Positions 1 through 9,623 of a stretch of DNA of 64,000 bases are shown here, one piece after another. Position numbers and translations under genes: made by a program. Below the pieces are notes generated by a model. That model was not told the origin of the DNA. It worked only from the letters and a program-made list of their open reading frames with translations, and did not search any database. The stretch is from Coxiellaceae bacterium (GTDB taxonomy: Bacteria > Pseudomonadota > Gammaproteobacteria > Coxiellales > Coxiellaceae). The stretch spans positions 1 through 64,000 of the forward strand of contig WTGG01000028.1 in assembly GCA_011523685.1 (NCBI GenBank), read 5' to 3'. The stretch's first letter is position 1, and every line of letters begins with the position of its first letter.

Positions 1-251
1 CTTCTATTGTTGTGTTTATAAATGACGTTCTTGTAAATCTAATGAAGTATTTGTTTATGTGTTATAAAAATAAATTTATATTAGTATCATTGATTAGTTG
101 TATTAATATATTTGTTTTTATATAAACTTAGTGATTTAGAATTATAAATGATCGTCATTTATAATATTCTTGTGTATCTCGAATAAATTCACTCCATTGG
201 CTGTAATATCTCACAATAAAATTTCGTATGATTTTCTTTAGAGACTTTTAT

Positions 252-2108
252 ATGAAAACGCTCATCATTTTCATTGCTGACATGCTTTGCGTTTTTTTTG
301 CGTTTTCGTTGGCATGGCTGTTTCACATTAATTTTGATATCGCACTGATATCACCTTCATCTCATGCGGTGACTATAGGTCTTGTTTCACTAGCTTGTTA
401 TATTGTTTCTTTCTTCGTTTTTTCCATACCAAAAGTGGTGTGGAGATATGTTTCCATCAAGGAATTAGTTCGTTTATCACTATCCATCGCTTGTGGATTT
501 TCTCTAAGTTTCTTATCAACTGCCGCTTTATTCCATCTCAATGTTGAAATCGTCTCCATTCTTTTCTTACAAGCGGTTTTCTACATGACAGCTTTATTAC
601 TGACACGCTGTGTCTATCGATATTCACTTATTAAGCGATCTGAGTCTCAGCAGATACAACGTGTTGTTATTATTGGTGCAGGTCGTGCTGCTGAGAATCT
701 TATTCGAGATATGTTGCGTCATACAGCTGATTGTCGCTACCGCCCTGTTGCTTTGCTGGATGATGATCATCGATTACAAGGTCGACTGATTCATGGTGTT
801 CCTGTTATTGGTTCTTGTGCTGAGCTTACATCGGTAATCCCAAAGTTCGCTGTTGACCTTGTGATATTAGCCATTCCCTCTTTATCTGATCGTTATCTTC
901 TCAATCATATCTTTGATACTTGTTCTAAAAGTAGTTGTTCTGTGCGAGTACTCCCAGGGCTAATGGATTTGGCCGATGGTAAAGTGACTGTTGATGCATT
1001 GAGACAAGTTGGCATTGAAGATCTTCTTGGTCGTGAACCGATTAATATCCACGATGAGTCATTATCTGATCGCATCGCTAATGCTGTAGTTTGGGTAACA
1101 GGAGGTGGTGGTTCTATTGGCTCTGAGCTTTCCCGTCAGTTGGCAGCTAATCAACCTAAACATTTAGTCATCATTGAGAATAATGAATATAATCTATATC
1201 GTATATCCAACGAGCTATCCGAATCTTTTCCTACTGTTCCTCTCGCTACTTTGTTAGTGGATGTTTCTGACTATTCAGAACTCAAACGCGTTTTTTGTAG
1301 TCATACACCAGATATTATTTTTCATGCTTCTGCTTATAAGCATGTTCCACTACTTGAAGATCAAGTCTTTTCAGCCGTCAAGAACAATGTCCTAGCGACA
1401 CAATCGTTGTGTGATCTTGCTGTGGAATTCAAGATAAAGCATGTCGTCTTAGTATCCACTGATAAAGCAGTTAATCCAACAAATTTGATGGGTATGTCAA
1501 AGCGTATGGCTGAGATTTATACACAAAACATCAATCGTCAATCAGTGACACGATTTTCAACCGTACGTTTTGGTAATGTACTGGGTTCTACAGGAAGTGT
1601 TCTCCCGTTATTTCGACAGCAGTTAAAAGCAGGTGGCCCACTCACCATCACTGACCCCAAAATGACACGCTTTTTTATGATGATTCCTGAAGCTGCAAGT
1701 TTGATATTACAATCTTTTTTATTAGGGGAGGGGGGGGATATTTTCGTTCTTGATATGGGTGATCCTGTCAATATTAAAGAGCTCGCTGAAAAACTGATTA
1801 CATTGTCGGGTAAAAAACCTTATGTCGATGTCGATATCAAAACAGTAGGCATCCGTCCCGGTGAAAAACTGTACGAAGAGCTTTTTTATCAAACAGAGTC
1901 TTTACACTCAACACCGCATGTAAAAATATTCAAGGCGCAAGTGCGCGAATATGATTGGTCTGATGTGTATGGTGTTTTCGGATCATTAAAACAATCGTTT
2001 AATGATAAAGATCTTCAGAAAACGATTTCCTACCTTACAACGATGGTTCCTGAGTATCGTGGTCAATATCTTCCATCTTCTTTAGCGACATTAGACTCCC
2101 TAGTCTAA
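252..2108 (+). CDS. Membrane-bound nucleotide-sugar 4,6-dehydratase (CapD/WbpM/PglF type)
   Basis: Large polysaccharide-biosynthesis dehydratase that converts a UDP-N-acetylhexosamine to the 4-keto-6-deoxy sugar used for O-antigen, capsule or glycans. It has four N-terminal membrane helices (to about residue 125), a Rossmann CoA-binding-like domain starting at VVIIGAGRAAENL, and a C-terminal dehydratase domain with the NAD motif VTGGGGSIGSEL. The active-site stretch STDKAVNPTNLMGMSK has Met in place of the usual SDR Tyr, as in the WbpM/PglF subfamily. About 618 residues is the family's usual length. I start at 252 because an AGAG lies 8 nt upstream; an in-frame ATG at 228 has no visible ribosome site. 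A G8 run lies inside the gene. The exact sugar substrate cannot be read from the sequence. Confidence 0.93.
   Translation: MKTLIIFIADMLCVFFAFSLAWLFHINFDIALISPSSHAVTIGLVSLACYIVSFFVFSIPKVVWRYVSIKELVRLSLSIACGFSLSFLSTAALFHLNVEIVSILFLQAVFYMTALLLTRCVYRYSLIKRSESQQIQRVVIIGAGRAAENLIRDMLRHTADCRYRPVALLDDDHRLQGRLIHGVPVIGSCAELTSVIPKFAVDLVILAIPSLSDRYLLNHIFDTCSKSSCSVRVLPGLMDLADGKVTVDALRQVGIEDLLGREPINIHDESLSDRIANAVVWVTGGGGSIGSELSRQLAANQPKHLVIIENNEYNLYRISNELSESFPTVPLATLLVDVSDYSELKRVFCSHTPDIIFHASAYKHVPLLEDQVFSAVKNNVLATQSLCDLAVEFKIKHVVLVSTDKAVNPTNLMGMSKRMAEIYTQNINRQSVTRFSTVRFGNVLGSTGSVLPLFRQQLKAGGPLTITDPKMTRFFMMIPEAASLILQSFLLGEGGDIFVLDMGDPVNIKELAEKLITLSGKKPYVDVDIKTVGIRPGEKLYEELFYQTESLHSTPHVKIFKAQVREYDWSDVYGVFGSLKQSFNDKDLQKTISYLTTMVPEYRGQYLPSSLATLDSLV
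1730..1737 (+). repeat. G8 homopolymer inside the dehydratase gene
   Basis: Eight consecutive G bases, preceded by GGGGA, lie in the C-terminal third of the dehydratase gene and encode part of LGEGGDIFVLDM. A one-base slip would truncate the last ~120 residues. This makes it a possible slippage site; the displayed allele is in frame. Confidence 0.9.
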
Positions 2109-2135
2109 ACCTTCCGTTGCAATATCCGATTATTT

Positions 2136-2149
2136 GTAAGCGTCACAAT
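2136..2149 (+). repeat. IS66 left terminal inverted repeat
   Basis: GTAAGCGTCACAAT, matching the complement of 4466-4479 at 13 of 14 positions. It marks the left end of the element. Confidence 0.85.
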
Positions 2150-2215
2150 AACTACATCCTAGCCAAATACTATCAAGATGCTAGCCTTGTATTTTTAACT
2201 AACAAGGTGATATTA

Positions 2216-2493
2216 ATGTCAGCATCTCTCTCAAAAAGCGAATGGGATCACTGATGTAATGAATTTGGTAAATCACATCAAACTATTGTGGTTTTTGTCG
2301 TGATAATAACCTCAACTATCATCAGTTTCTGTACTGGTTTGAAAAGTACAATAAAACCTCAGCTAAGCTGATTCCCGTCAAAATAGCCGATCCAAAGCAG
2401 CCGTTAGCACGACTTAGGCTTGGTAATGGTTGCTCGCTTGAAATAATGTCACAAGAGGCGCTCACAGCCTTAGTGAGAGACTGTGGGATTTAG
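2216..2493 (+). pseudogene. tnpA: IS66 tnpA (OrfA), broken
   Basis: Remnant of the small helix-turn-helix protein encoded first in IS66 elements. The start codon at 2216 gives MSASLSKSEWDH and then an in-frame TGA. After a frameshift, the conserved continuation FCRDNNLNYHQFLYWFEK and the C-terminal LRLGNGCSLEIMS stretch are readable up to TAG at 2491. At least one nonsense codon and one frameshift make it non-functional. TnpA of this family is thought to act as an accessory or DNA-binding protein. Confidence 0.8.
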
Positions 2494-2537
2494 GCTGTGT
2501 TATTTTAAGCAGTATCAAAAGCATTTGGCTATATCCC

Positions 2538-2849
2538 ATGATTGTTGATTTTAGAAAGCAACTGGATGGGCTCATCATAATTATTGTTGATGTGCTAGAT
2601 AAAGATCCATCATCTGGTGACCTGTATATATTTAGAAATAGATCCGGCAACAAACTTAAATGTGTTTACTTTGATGGGAGGTGCTTTTGGCTACTTTACT
2701 GTCGCTTGGAGAAAGGAAGATTTAAACTTCCAGAGCCTGGCTCTGCAGTTTGGGAGCTGTCACATAACGAAATGCAGTGGTTATTTTCTGGCATTAATTT
2801 TATGAAACAAAAAGTGAAAAAATTCGATAAAATTGAGTATTTTTACTAG
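2538..2849 (+). CDS. tnpB: IS66 family accessory protein TnpB (Orf2)
   Basis: 103-residue protein with the IS66 Orf2 signature: PMIVDFRKQLDGL near the N-terminus, then YIFRNRSGNKLK and CFWLLYCRLEKGRF. It is the only intact gene of this element. The reading frame stays open upstream of the ATG (SIWLYP precedes it), and other family members begin there, so the true start may be a non-ATG codon slightly upstream. It lies between broken tnpA and tnpC. Confidence 0.85.
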   Translation: MIVDFRKQLDGLIIIIVDVLDKDPSSGDLYIFRNRSGNKLKCVYFDGRCFWLLYCRLEKGRFKLPEPGSAVWELSHNEMQWLFSGINFMKQKVKKFDKIEYFY

Positions 2850-2857
2850 AAAAAATA

Positions 2858-4443
2858 ATGATAACTGTAGCTTATAATGATAGTATTGCACTACAAATAA
2901 AGGATGAAACGCCATTGAATACACAGCAATTGACTCAAGATTTAAAGAATGAAGTTGATCTTTTGCTTAAGAAAGTCGAGTATCAAGAGCAGTATATTGA
3001 TCAGCTACAACACATGCTGTTAGAGGCATGACGCCATCGATTTGGTGTTAAGTCAGAGAAATTTAACGATCAATTCCAAGGCAAGTTAGACTTTGGTGAC
3101 AATAATGCTGACTGTCAGATAGCTCCAAATGAACTACCGGAAACTCAAGTTACTGCCCACAGACGTAAAAAGAAACTCAAGTCTAGTAAAGTCCTTCCAA
3201 GACGTATTGTTATCATTCCTGTTGATGAAAAAGATAAACAATGTGGTTGTGGAAAAGAAAAGACATTAATTCGCTATGAAATAAATGAAAAGTTCGATTA
3301 TAAGCCTGCCACATTTGAAATTGTGGAAGAAAAAAGAGAAGTGCTAGGCTGCCCGGTGAAATGTGAGAAATCAGTAGTGATAGCCTGCGCACCAAAGCGC
3401 ATACTCCCAAAAGTTCCAGTGACAGGGGATTTGCTAGCACATGTCATACTATCTAAGTTTGATGACAGACAGCCTTTGTATCACCAGGAAAAGCAGTTTG
3501 CATCAAGACATGGTATTAACATCTCACGTCAAAATCTATCACGATGGGTGGTCGATGCGGCAAAACTCCTTATACCACTTTTAAATGGGTTAAAAGACAG
3601 CATTGTCAATCATGATATTGCTTCAATGGACGCCACAACACTGCAAGTACTCAATGAGCCATGTGATGCCCAACAACTAAGTCTTACGCCTATTGTTTTA
3701 GAGGCGGAGGTGAAAAAGAAGCGACTATTATCTATGAATATAATGAGAAAAATCACAAACAATTTGTCAAAGATTGGTATGATGGCTTTTCAGGTGCAGT
3801 GCACTCCGATGCTGACTCCTTCTTTGGTGCTTTATATGCACAAGATAATGTAGAGTCATTTCTCTGTAACGCCCATGCAAGAAGAAAATTTGAAGCTATC
3901 ACCAAAACAACGAAGAAAAAAGGTTTGGCTCATCACGCCATGAGTGTCTATGCCAAGATCTATCAGATCGAAAGAAAAATGAAAGCAGAAAAAAGATCTT
4001 TTGACGAAATCAAAGCCATGCGCCAAGAAAAAACCATACCCATATTATATAACTTCAAGCAATGGCTAGAAGAAAAGCAGCCTTTAGTGCCACAAAAATC
4101 GCCAATAGCAAAAGCCATTAACTATACCCTGCGTCACTGGGATGGATTAGCGCGATTTTGTGAAGATGGTCGCTACCTCATCGATAATAACCATACAGAA
4201 AGAGAAATAAAGCCTTTTGTTATCGCGAGAAAAAACTTCCTATTTACAGGAAGCCAAGAAGGCGCAAGAGCGCTTTGCCTTCACTTCAGCTTAATCCGTT
4301 CTGCCAAACTGTATAAACTAGACCCCTATCAATATTACGTTGAGATCATGAAGGCCATCCCTTATTGCGAGAAAGCTGAAGATTATGAAGCATTATTACC
4401 TTGGAATATTGATCTTGTTAAAGTGACAACCAAAGATCAATAA
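2858..4443 (+). pseudogene. tnpC: IS66 transposase TnpC, interrupted by nonsense and frameshift
   Basis: Transposase of the IS66 element in three pieces. From ATG 2858 the frame runs to an in-frame TGA at 3029-3031, just before RHRFGVKSEKF, the usual RRxFGxxSEK zone. It continues in the same frame through a Cys zinc-like segment (QCGCGKEK) to about 3680, where one base appears to be missing (QQ/TKSYAYCFRGGG). It then continues in another frame through the DDE region (GAVHSDADSFFGALY, NAHARRKFEAI, IDNNHTEREIKPF) to the stop at 4441. Without these two lesions it would be about 528 residues, the usual family length. Confidence 0.9.
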
Positions 4444-4465
4444 CTTACGCTCTTTTATAATTTAA

Positions 4466-4479
4466 ATTGTGACGCTCAC
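4466..4479 (-). repeat. IS66 right terminal inverted repeat
   Basis: ATTGTGACGCTCAC on the plus strand, inverted relative to 2136-2149 with one mismatch. It marks the right end of the element. Confidence 0.85.
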
Positions 4480-4572
4480 GATTAAATGAGCGCCGTCTAA
4501 ATAGCTGTAGTCAATTGCGCTCATGCCTTGAATTTCTTAAACTATGAAAAAAAATACTAGCTGCTATTGTGA

Positions 4573-5310
4573 ATGGATGCCATGATGCTTGAAGATTCAA
4601 AACTCGCTTATTTTTCTGGCCAATACTGGTTGACGTTGGCAGTCTGTTGTTTGTGTATTGGGGTATGTCTGTTTGCATTCAGCCATTACCGATTTTTTTT
4701 TCGCAGACAATCGGCCATCATGAGGGGGTTGTTGGCTTCCTTCGGAGTGATAACGGGGATCACTGGAACACTGCATCTCACCCTTGTTGAGCATTGGAGG
4801 ATTCTCGCGTCATTGCCTTTAGAGCTGTGCTCTTTAACGTGCACCATGCTTTTTCCGCTGGCTTTGATTAACAATTCACGAGCACTGATGGAGGTGAGTC
4901 TGCTGTTCTCACTACTTGGCGTGCCGTTAGCGTATCTTTTTCCTGATATAACGCAGTCTATTAATCTGCTCTATATCAATTTTTACCTCTATCATACCCT
5001 GATGATCCTCATGACGGGTTATGTGTTGATCATAGAGCGCTTATCAATAACACGCTATACATGGGTTAAAGCATCCATGGCACTTAATCTCTATATTGCT
5101 GTCATGATGCCCTTTGATGTAATCTTCGGTGAGAATTTCTTTTTCCTAATGGCGCGACCTGTCGGTACACCGGAGGATTATTTTGGGCGATGGCCTATGT
5201 ATATCTTTTTGAGTGATATTCTCTTTATCGTGGTTTTTTTCTGTATCAATTATCTTCTTTTGGGACTTAAAAGCGCAGTAATGCGCCCGTCTAAAAACGT
5301 GCTAGTTTAG
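4573..5310 (+). CDS. TIGR02206/YwaF-like integral membrane protein
   Basis: 245-residue protein with about seven hydrophobic helices. Spacing and motifs (WRILASLPLELCSLTC, the NFYLYHTLMIL segment, MMPFDVIFGENFFFLMARPVGT) match the TIGR02206 (TP0381/YwaF) integral membrane family, whose function is unknown. The end of the protein contains a further helix. Several ATG codons cluster at the start (4573, 4582, 4585) and no clear Shine-Dalgarno sequence decides between them. It stands alone after the IS66 element and converges with the gene at 5452. Confidence 0.8.
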   Translation: MDAMMLEDSKLAYFSGQYWLTLAVCCLCIGVCLFAFSHYRFFFRRQSAIMRGLLASFGVITGITGTLHLTLVEHWRILASLPLELCSLTCTMLFPLALINNSRALMEVSLLFSLLGVPLAYLFPDITQSINLLYINFYLYHTLMILMTGYVLIIERLSITRYTWVKASMALNLYIAVMMPFDVIFGENFFFLMARPVGTPEDYFGRWPMYIFLSDILFIVVFFCINYLLLGLKSAVMRPSKNVLV

Positions 5311-5451
5311 AATGATACGATTATTTCTGTAAGCTCACAGTAACGGTGAGAAAATATGCCGTTATCGCTTTCTCTTTACCTTCCTCTAGCTTCTTCCAGA
5401 ACTCTCACATACCCTCTTTAATGAGGCCAGTCTTCAGTATTAATTTAAGTG

Positions 5452-6231
5452 TCACGATCTTGTATGACTAGGAATAGAGGATTGTTCTTCTGATATCAGA
5501 GTGGCGAAACCAATAGGTTGTGCGGTAACTGTAGGTATTCTGTCTGTTACTCGGTTATTGTATGCACCACATCCCCCGGCAATACAACTGGAGACTAAGC
5601 ACGCACTGGGCAAGATGAGTGATGATGAAATCATAGTACAGGTAAGAGCTGGTAGTATTGATGGGCAGCAGTAAGGCACAATGGGTATTGTTATGGTGAT
5701 GTGAAACCACTGATTGGTCAGTGTTGATGGTATGCAATGATTGGTAAAGGCTTCTCGTCTGTAAAACGAGTCGTCACCACATAGAGGAATGAAACAGCTG
5801 TATAAGCCAAATATGCAGCAGTTGATGATGGTATTAGCCAAAATGGCTGGGGGGTTATAAAATGGGCGAATATGAAGAAATGCGGAACATCCCGTTAACC
5901 ATAGCTGAGATGACCATTGTGCTAGTGGAGTTATTATAATTGCGGGTATGGCTATCAGTGACATGATGTGACAGATCTGTACGCAGCAATCATCCTCTTC
6001 AAGGTATGAAGGAGCGGAGCCTTCTCTTGCACATATCCATCCTACATGCGGTGTAATTAAGCGATGTACTATATGTTCAAGAATTGTCTCAGGTTGCTGA
6101 CTGCGTCTTCCTGAATTGTTTGAGCAAGCTACACTAGGTACGGGGTGCGCCTCAGTTGCGATGACTGAACCTATTGCTGGATCTGCTTCTAATAAGGCGG
6201 TAGTTATAGGTTGATTATCAATGATTGTCAT
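5452..6231 (-). CDS. Hypothetical membrane protein
   Basis: 259-residue ORF that I do not recognise. The first ~85 residues are polar and Ser/Pro-rich, followed by several hydrophobic Ile- and Cys-rich stretches (for example IMSLIAIPAIIITPL and ANTIINCCIFGLYSCF) that look like membrane spans. The tail after about residue 225 is polar. No ribosome site is obvious before the ATG. Length, a clean open frame and the absence of a competing ORF support it as coding, but composition is the main argument. A polar N-terminus plus membrane spans would suit a translocated host-membrane protein, which is speculation. Confidence 0.45.
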   Translation of the reverse strand: MTIIDNQPITTALLEADPAIGSVIATEAHPVPSVACSNNSGRRSQQPETILEHIVHRLITPHVGWICAREGSAPSYLEEDDCCVQICHIMSLIAIPAIIITPLAQWSSQLWLTGCSAFLHIRPFYNPPAILANTIINCCIFGLYSCFIPLCGDDSFYRREAFTNHCIPSTLTNQWFHITITIPIVPYCCPSILPALTCTMISSSLILPSACLVSSCIAGGCGAYNNRVTDRIPTVTAQPIGFATLISEEQSSIPSHTRS

Positions 6232-7142
6232 GACTGATTTGAGAACTTTAGTAGTATCGTGTTTTCTTTCAATGTATTGATGCTAATTGTACCTCGCCTT
6301 TGTTAACGAAATATTAATTTATTTTACACATGAAAACATGCGCTATAAGTTATTCATAATTTGGGGATTTACGTTTAGGGTAATGGCTTTATGACGATAT
6401 AATTCGGACACGTATTGGTCAAATTATAATCATAATATTCCAAATACTCTTATGCGAGCATGATTCTGTTGTTAGATCGTTGAGCTTTTGATCGTTTTAT
6501 TAAGTGAGTAATCACCATAATAACTATGATGGAATTCATTTGTGGCGTACTGTTTAGCTATTAGATTGTCATTGTTTATTATGATTCTAGCTATAACAAT
6601 GACTAAATTTTGAAAAATTGTGATATTACTTCGATGCTATTGTAACTCAAAAATATTATCTCTGGTTACTTGCGCTGATCGAAAGTAAAGGTGCTTAAAC
6701 TTCTAGAAGATCTCAAAAGGTCTTAGAGGGTTTTATGCATATAAGGCCAGCAGTAAGATCGTATCCAGTTTTCGATATCTCAAGGCAAGATTGTGATTGA
6801 TACTAACGCTTGTTTTGATTAGATGATCTAACGGTCTATGCGCTAACCTGACCATGCTAGTAAAGGTCGCCATTAGGTGATTTTTTCTAAGTTAATGTGG
6901 TTTTTCTCAATGCTACGCTTAGTCTTACTGATCATTACTCTTAATTTGTATCATCAAAAAATTTCATTAAAAGCACAAAGATATCTGGTTAGATTTTTTA
7001 TCATGGATATATTTGCTAAGACGCTTACTTGTAGTATTAAGAGAATTCTTTCATTGTTCAGGACAGATCGAATCAGTTTGCACGCAGTATTTTGAAGATT
7101 AGTTGATTATACTTTTTGCGATGTCTGTCGTGAGCTATTCAC
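6232..7142. other. Intergenic stretch with no supported gene
   Basis: About 0.9 kb of AT-rich sequence. The only ORF of any size (6877-7095, 72 codons, hydrophobic and basic) lacks a ribosome site and resembles nothing I know. Short readable pieces near 6660-6860 could be traces of a decayed gene, but none can be assigned. Confidence 0.5.
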
Positions 7143-8150
7143 TTATATTGAATAGTACGCTTTGTACCATTTGATAAATTGTTTGACGCCTTCTTGGATG
7201 CGAGTTGATGGTTGGTATGCGCAATCATTCGCAAGATGATCAATGTCAGCTGCTGTTTTAGGCACATCACCCGGTTGGATGGGGAGGTAGTTTATGATGG
7301 CTTGTTTGCCAAGTTCCTGTTCCAGTCCTTTTATGAAGTCCATGAGTTTTTCAGGGGATCCATTGCCAATGTTATAGATGCGATAGGGCGCATAGCTTGT
7401 CGAAGGATTAGGTGATGCTCCACTCCAGTTTGGATCGCCATTAGGTATGTTGTCGGATGATTTTAAAATGCCATCAACAATATCATCGATGAATGTAAAG
7501 TCTCTCACCATCTCACCGTGATTATAAACGTCAATAGGTTGTTCTCTGTATATTTTATTAGCGAAGATCATGGGTGCCATATCAGGGCGTCCCCAGGGCC
7601 CGTAAACGGTGAAGAAGCGTAATCCTGTGCAAGGCAGTCGATAGAGACTCGAGTAAGTGTGTGCCATTAGCTCATTTGATTTTTTTGTAGCAGCATAAAA
7701 TGACATAGGGTGGTCTACATTATCAGTTTCTTTGAATGGGTATGTGGTATTGGCTCCATAGACGGAGCTGCTAGAGGCAAAGATAAGGTGTTCAATAGTA
7801 TGATGGCGACAGGTTTCTAAGATGTTACCAAAGCCGACTAAGTTCGATTGAACATATGCACTAGGGTTGTCAATGGAATACCGGACTCCAGCTTGAGCCG
7901 CGAGGTGTATGACGGTGGTTATGTCATTATTTTCGAATACTGCGTCTAAAGCCTCATAATCTGCAATATCGATGTGGTGGAATGAAAAGTCTTTATGTTT
8001 CACTAGCTGGTCGAGTCGGTCTTGTTTGAGTGAGACTGCATAATAGTCGTTGAGATTATCTATCCCTACGACGTTTTTTTCTTGGTCTAGTAATGCCAAG
8101 CATGTGGCATGGCCAATAAATCCAGCGCAGCCAGTAACTAGAATGCCCAT
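7143..8150 (-). CDS. NAD-dependent epimerase, UDP-glucuronate 4-epimerase type
   Basis: 335-residue extended short-chain dehydrogenase. The N-terminal NAD motif is VTGCAGFIGHATCLALL, followed by GIDNLNDYYAVSLKQDRL, which is characteristic of UDP-glucuronate epimerases (CapI/LspL group). The catalytic Ser and YxxxK are seen in SSSVYGANTTYPF and MSFYAATKK. The sugar-binding region RFFTVYGPWGRPDMA is intact. It should interconvert UDP-glucuronate and UDP-galacturonate for surface polysaccharide. It stands alone on the minus strand, and other polysaccharide genes are not adjacent except the dehydratase 5 kb away. Confidence 0.9.
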   Translation of the reverse strand: MGILVTGCAGFIGHATCLALLDQEKNVVGIDNLNDYYAVSLKQDRLDQLVKHKDFSFHHIDIADYEALDAVFENNDITTVIHLAAQAGVRYSIDNPSAYVQSNLVGFGNILETCRHHTIEHLIFASSSSVYGANTTYPFKETDNVDHPMSFYAATKKSNELMAHTYSSLYRLPCTGLRFFTVYGPWGRPDMAPMIFANKIYREQPIDVYNHGEMVRDFTFIDDIVDGILKSSDNIPNGDPNWSGASPNPSTSYAPYRIYNIGNGSPEKLMDFIKGLEQELGKQAIINYLPIQPGDVPKTAADIDHLANDCAYQPSTRIQEGVKQFIKWYKAYYSI

Positions 8151-8346
8151 AAAGAAACCCTATTTTTTTCGCGCTATTGTAGAGTGTGTGGTTAAATTGA
8201 GCAAGTTTTGCTGGTGTTCAAATGTCGAGGCATAGAGTTCTGAAAAAAACATGATTAATCATCATGTAGCATGGTTTTTCCTCGACACATTGGGTTATGC
8301 GTGGTTAAATTATGCCCTGAGTTATTCTTTTAGTATTGGAAAAAAA

Positions 8347-8931
8347 ATGTTTAAAAAAATGGTTTTAATCCCCCTTGCAATGGTCATCTTACTTATTTCT
8401 TTCATGAGTGCCACACTCGCTGCTTCAGAAAAAACATCCCATTCAAAAAAAGTCTACCCATCACCGGTTGGGTTTTGGTTGATTCAGGCTCATGATACCG
8501 GTGATCCACGCAGTGTAATAGACATCAAGCTTATTGACGGGAAATTGCAGGGTTATTTCGATACGATACTTTATGTGAAAGGTAAGCCATGGGCTTCAAC
8601 CTGTGTTGACTGTATGATTCCATATACTGGTAAAAAACTCATTGGTATGCATTTTATGGAAGGTTTATCACCTAAGGCTAAGCCGATTCATTGGGATACC
8701 GTCTGGGGGCCTGGGAGAGTTTTTAATGCAGATGCCAATAAAATCTACAGCATCAAGTTACAACAAGTGGATCAAGGTCGTCGTATGAAGATGGTAGGTT
8801 GTGTTGAGGGTTTCAGTTTGTTATGCCGTACCAGTTATTGGACAAGAATTACCTCTAAAAAACAGTTAAATAGTTATCGTGCGCGTGGCGCTAAAGATCT
8901 TAAAACTTATCCTGCCACGCATGGTGGCTAG
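8347..8931 (+). CDS. DUF2147-type secreted protein (paralog 1)
   Basis: 194 residues from the ATG at 8347, which starts a clean signal peptide (MFKKMVLIPLAMVILLIS... to the SATLAAS cleavage area). The open frame extends to 8251 but that segment has no role. The mature part has the DUF2147 pattern: PVGFWLIQAHDTGDPRSV at the start, a CVDC pair, WDTVWGPGRVFNADANK, then GCVEGFSLLCRTSYWTRI at the end. The family is periplasmic or exported and of unknown function. A second member follows 69 bp downstream on the same strand, and a third lies at 48922-49539. Confidence 0.8.
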   Translation: MFKKMVLIPLAMVILLISFMSATLAASEKTSHSKKVYPSPVGFWLIQAHDTGDPRSVIDIKLIDGKLQGYFDTILYVKGKPWASTCVDCMIPYTGKKLIGMHFMEGLSPKAKPIHWDTVWGPGRVFNADANKIYSIKLQQVDQGRRMKMVGCVEGFSLLCRTSYWTRITSKKQLNSYRARGAKDLKTYPATHGG

Positions 8932-9000
8932 TTATACTGGACAAATTAACTTTCGAACCGTACATTAGGCAAACCCTGAATGGTTTATCTGGAGATGATT

Positions 9001-9579
9001 ATGAAGCGATATCGACCATGTTATTTAGCGATATTGGGCGCTGTGCTTTTGGGTGTTTCTGCGATCGCGTCAGCTAATATACCGTTACCATCCACTTTAG
9101 CTTGCTCTCAACAGAACCCTTGTGCTTCTGTTGTTGGTAATTGGTTGACTATTGATGATAAAACAGAGCAGCCGCGAGGTGTGGTTCGCTTATACAGACA
9201 CACACATGACGGTAAGTCGACGATTCAAGGTGTTTCTAAGTTTGGCTTTTACACACCTGGTCGAGAGTGGTCTAAAACCTACAATGGTCCTTACAAGCTA
9301 TATCAAGGTAAGCCTAATGGTGAATTTTTAATCATGTATGGTTATAAGAATCAAGGTGATGGTCGTTGGTCAGATGGTTATGTCGTTGATATTGATGGTG
9401 GAAACTCTTATAAATCACATTTGCAGCTGGAAGATCATGGAAATACCCTTAAAGTGTCAGGGTGCATCGCTCATTTTCTCTGTCGGTCACAGCAATGGAT
9501 ACGTTTAACGGATGCTCAATATCAACGTTATCAAGCTTTGTCGAAATCACAGGAAAAAATACATCCTAAAGGACCTTGA
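9001..9579 (+). CDS. DUF2147-type secreted protein (paralog 2)
   Basis: 192-residue exported protein. I start at 9001 because GGAG lies 6 nt upstream (8991-8994) and the protein then opens with a signal peptide (MKRYRPCYLAILGAVLLG... cleaved near SAIASA). The mature domain shows GNWLTIDDKTEQPRGVVRLY, GDGRWSDGYVVDIDGG and the terminal SGCIAHFLCRSQQWIRL, which align with the paralog at 8347. The two central Cys of paralog 1 are absent but the terminal C...LCR pair is kept. A rho-independent terminator follows directly. Confidence 0.8.
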   Translation: MKRYRPCYLAILGAVLLGVSAIASANIPLPSTLACSQQNPCASVVGNWLTIDDKTEQPRGVVRLYRHTHDGKSTIQGVSKFGFYTPGREWSKTYNGPYKLYQGKPNGEFLIMYGYKNQGDGRWSDGYVVDIDGGNSYKSHLQLEDHGNTLKVSGCIAHFLCRSQQWIRLTDAQYQRYQALSKSQEKIHPKGP

Positions 9580-9600
9580 TCGCGCATCTGTTTTGTTATG

Positions 9601-9623
9601 AACCCGCATTTGCGGGTTTTTTT
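9601..9623 (+). terminator. Rho-independent terminator after the DUF2147 pair
   Basis: Perfect 8-bp stem AACCCGCA / TGCGGGTT with a two-base apex (effectively a 4-base loop), running into seven T residues. It lies 22 bp past the stop of the second DUF2147 gene. Confidence 0.92.

Larger units (their letters stand above)
2136..4479 (+). mobile_element. IS66-family insertion sequence, degenerate
   Basis: A complete IS66-type element by structure. It carries the three expected genes in order (tnpA, tnpB, tnpC) between terminal inverted repeats, GTAAGCGTCACAAT on the left and its near-complement on the right (13 of 14 match). The flanks GATTATTT and GATTAAAT match at 6 of 8 bases, which could be an aged 8-bp target duplication typical of the family. 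tnpA and tnpC carry stops and frameshifts, so the element should not move by itself. It sits 27 bp past the dehydratase stop codon. A further IS66 transposase fragment lies near 43.7 kb. Confidence 0.9.

Noticed and set aside
5335-5370. TAACGG...CCGTTA inverted repeat between convergent genes
   Set aside because: Only 6 bp with a 12-nt loop and no T-tract; too weak for a terminator call.
6877-7095. 72-codon hydrophobic ORF
   Set aside because: No ribosome site, no family resemblance, AT-rich region where such ORFs arise by chance.
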